Positions 5,387 through 6,079 of a stretch of 6,079 nucleotides of DNA are shown here, piece after piece. The DNA is taken from the NCBI GenBank assembly GCA_003486225.1, contig DNGN01000317.1, positions 5,269 to 11,347 of the forward strand. Direction: 5' to 3'. How positions within the stretch are numbered: the stretch's first letter is position 1; the number at the start of each line of letters is the position of its first letter. The translations under genes and the position numbers were made by a program. The stretch is from Chloroflexota bacterium (GTDB lineage Bacteria; Chloroflexota; Anaerolineae; Anaerolineales; UBA11579). The notes under the pieces were generated by a model. It was not told the DNA's origin and made no database searches. It saw nothing but the letters and a program-made list of their open reading frames with translations.

Positions 5387-6079
5387 TCAGCGTCCAAATG
5401 CCTCTAAAATACTTTGGATAAATGCATCCGGGTCAAACGGCTGCAGGTCGTCGGCTGCTTCTCCCAACCCTGCGTACAGGATCGGCAGGCCCAGGGTTTG
5501 CTGGATGGCAAAGGCCATGCCACCCCGGGCTGAGGAATCCAGCTTTGCCAGGATGACGCCCGTGACATCGACCGCGTTTTTAAATGCGATGGCTTGCTGC
5601 AGGGCATTCTGCCCGGTTGTGGCATCCATCACCAGCCAGACAGCATGGGGGGCTCCTGGCAGGGCTTTGCCCGAAACGCGGTGCACTTTCTTCAGCTCTT
5701 CCATCAAATTGAAACGTGTGTGCAAGCGTCCGGCGGTATCCACCAGCACCAGGTCTTCCTTGCGGGCGACTGCGGATTGGATGGCATCGTAGGTGACAGC
5801 GCCGGGGTCTGCTCCCGCGTGGCTGGAGACGACCCTCAGGTTGAGGCGGCTGCCCCAATTTTGCAGCTGTTCGACTGCGGCCGCCCGGAAGGTATCCGCA
5901 GCAGCCAGCACCACCTTTTTCCCGCCCTCGCTAAAGCGCTTGCCCAGCTTGGCAATCGAGGTGGTTTTACCCGATCCATTGACGCCCACCACCAGCACCA
6001 CGGTTGGGCCATCCGGGTTGAAGCTTAGATGCGGCGGCGCGACGATCAGACTGGCCAGGCTGTCCTGCAGGCCGATTTT
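5387..6079 (-). CDS. ftsY: Signal recognition particle receptor FtsY (5' part beyond window)
   Basis: The C-terminal 230 residues of FtsY, the GTPase that docks the signal recognition particle and its ribosome at the inner membrane. The frame is open to the right edge, so the N-terminal region and start lie outside; the GTG at 6001 is internal, with 26 further codons before it. Visible motifs: P-loop GVNGSGKTTSIAKLGKRF, then DTFRAAAVEQLQNW, then DTAGRLHTRFNLMEEL (G3 plus the RLHT-type box). LAKLDSSARGG replaces the usual TKLD guanine-specificity motif by AKLD, and GLGEAADDLQPFDPDAFI is the FtsY-type end that separates it from Ffh, which would carry a methionine-rich M domain. It ends at TGA 5389-5387, 42 bases before prfB. 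Confidence 0.96.
   Translation of the reverse strand, partial: KIGLQDSLASLIVAPPHLSFNPDGPTVVLVVGVNGSGKTTSIAKLGKRFSEGGKKVVLAAADTFRAAAVEQLQNWGSRLNLRVVSSHAGADPGAVTYDAIQSAVARKEDLVLVDTAGRLHTRFNLMEELKKVHRVSGKALPGAPHAVWLVMDATTGQNALQQAIAFKNAVDVTGVILAKLDSSARGGMAFAIQQTLGLPILYAGLGEAADDLQPFDPDAFIQSILEAFGR

Noticed and set aside
1..6079. CRISPR arrays, tRNA or rRNA genes, insertion sequences
   Set aside because: I saw no regularly spaced repeats, no transposase-like frame with terminal inverted repeats, and no tRNA or rRNA signature in either strand.

Overview
The window is ordinary bacterial chromosome with about 55% GC by eye, dense genes and short spacers. Gene content (ftsY-prfB pair, stand-alone receiver, ROK sugar kinase, relative of glycyl-radical-enzyme activases) fits an anaerobic or facultative bacterium. 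The general flavour of the proteins suggests Chloroflexota (Anaerolineae-like), but that is an impression and no marker here proves it.

The plus-strand genes occupy the left third. They are the last 23 codons of a gene cut by the window edge (probably a DNA N4/N6-methyltransferase), a complete 443-residue MFS transporter (146-1477), and a 29-residue protein that is almost half lysine (1626-1715). A textbook intrinsic terminator at 1742-1778 closes this block.

Everything to the right is on the minus strand. In transcription order it runs: ftsY (5' part beyond the window), then prfB with a programmed +1 frameshift, then a 135-base gap holding a TATAAT box. After the gap come a single-domain response regulator, a ROK-family fructokinase-like sugar kinase and a 315-residue homologue of glycyl-radical-enzyme activases. 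The last three genes are tightly packed (26-base and 1-base gaps) and probably form one operon. The two blocks converge at about 1780-1819.

The observation most worth following is the activase homologue. It keeps both ferredoxin-type 4-cysteine clusters, a GGEP motif and a DTSG motif. All three cysteines of the radical-SAM CxxxCxxC motif are replaced (His41, Ile45, Arg48), in an otherwise intact reading frame. This suggests a radical-SAM-derived protein that has lost its catalytic cluster and may now act as an electron carrier, regulator or scaffold. Secondary points are the frameshift site in prfB (known biology, but it means the gene must be annotated as 5344-4255 and not from an internal start) and the lysine-rich microprotein with its own ribosome-binding site and terminator.
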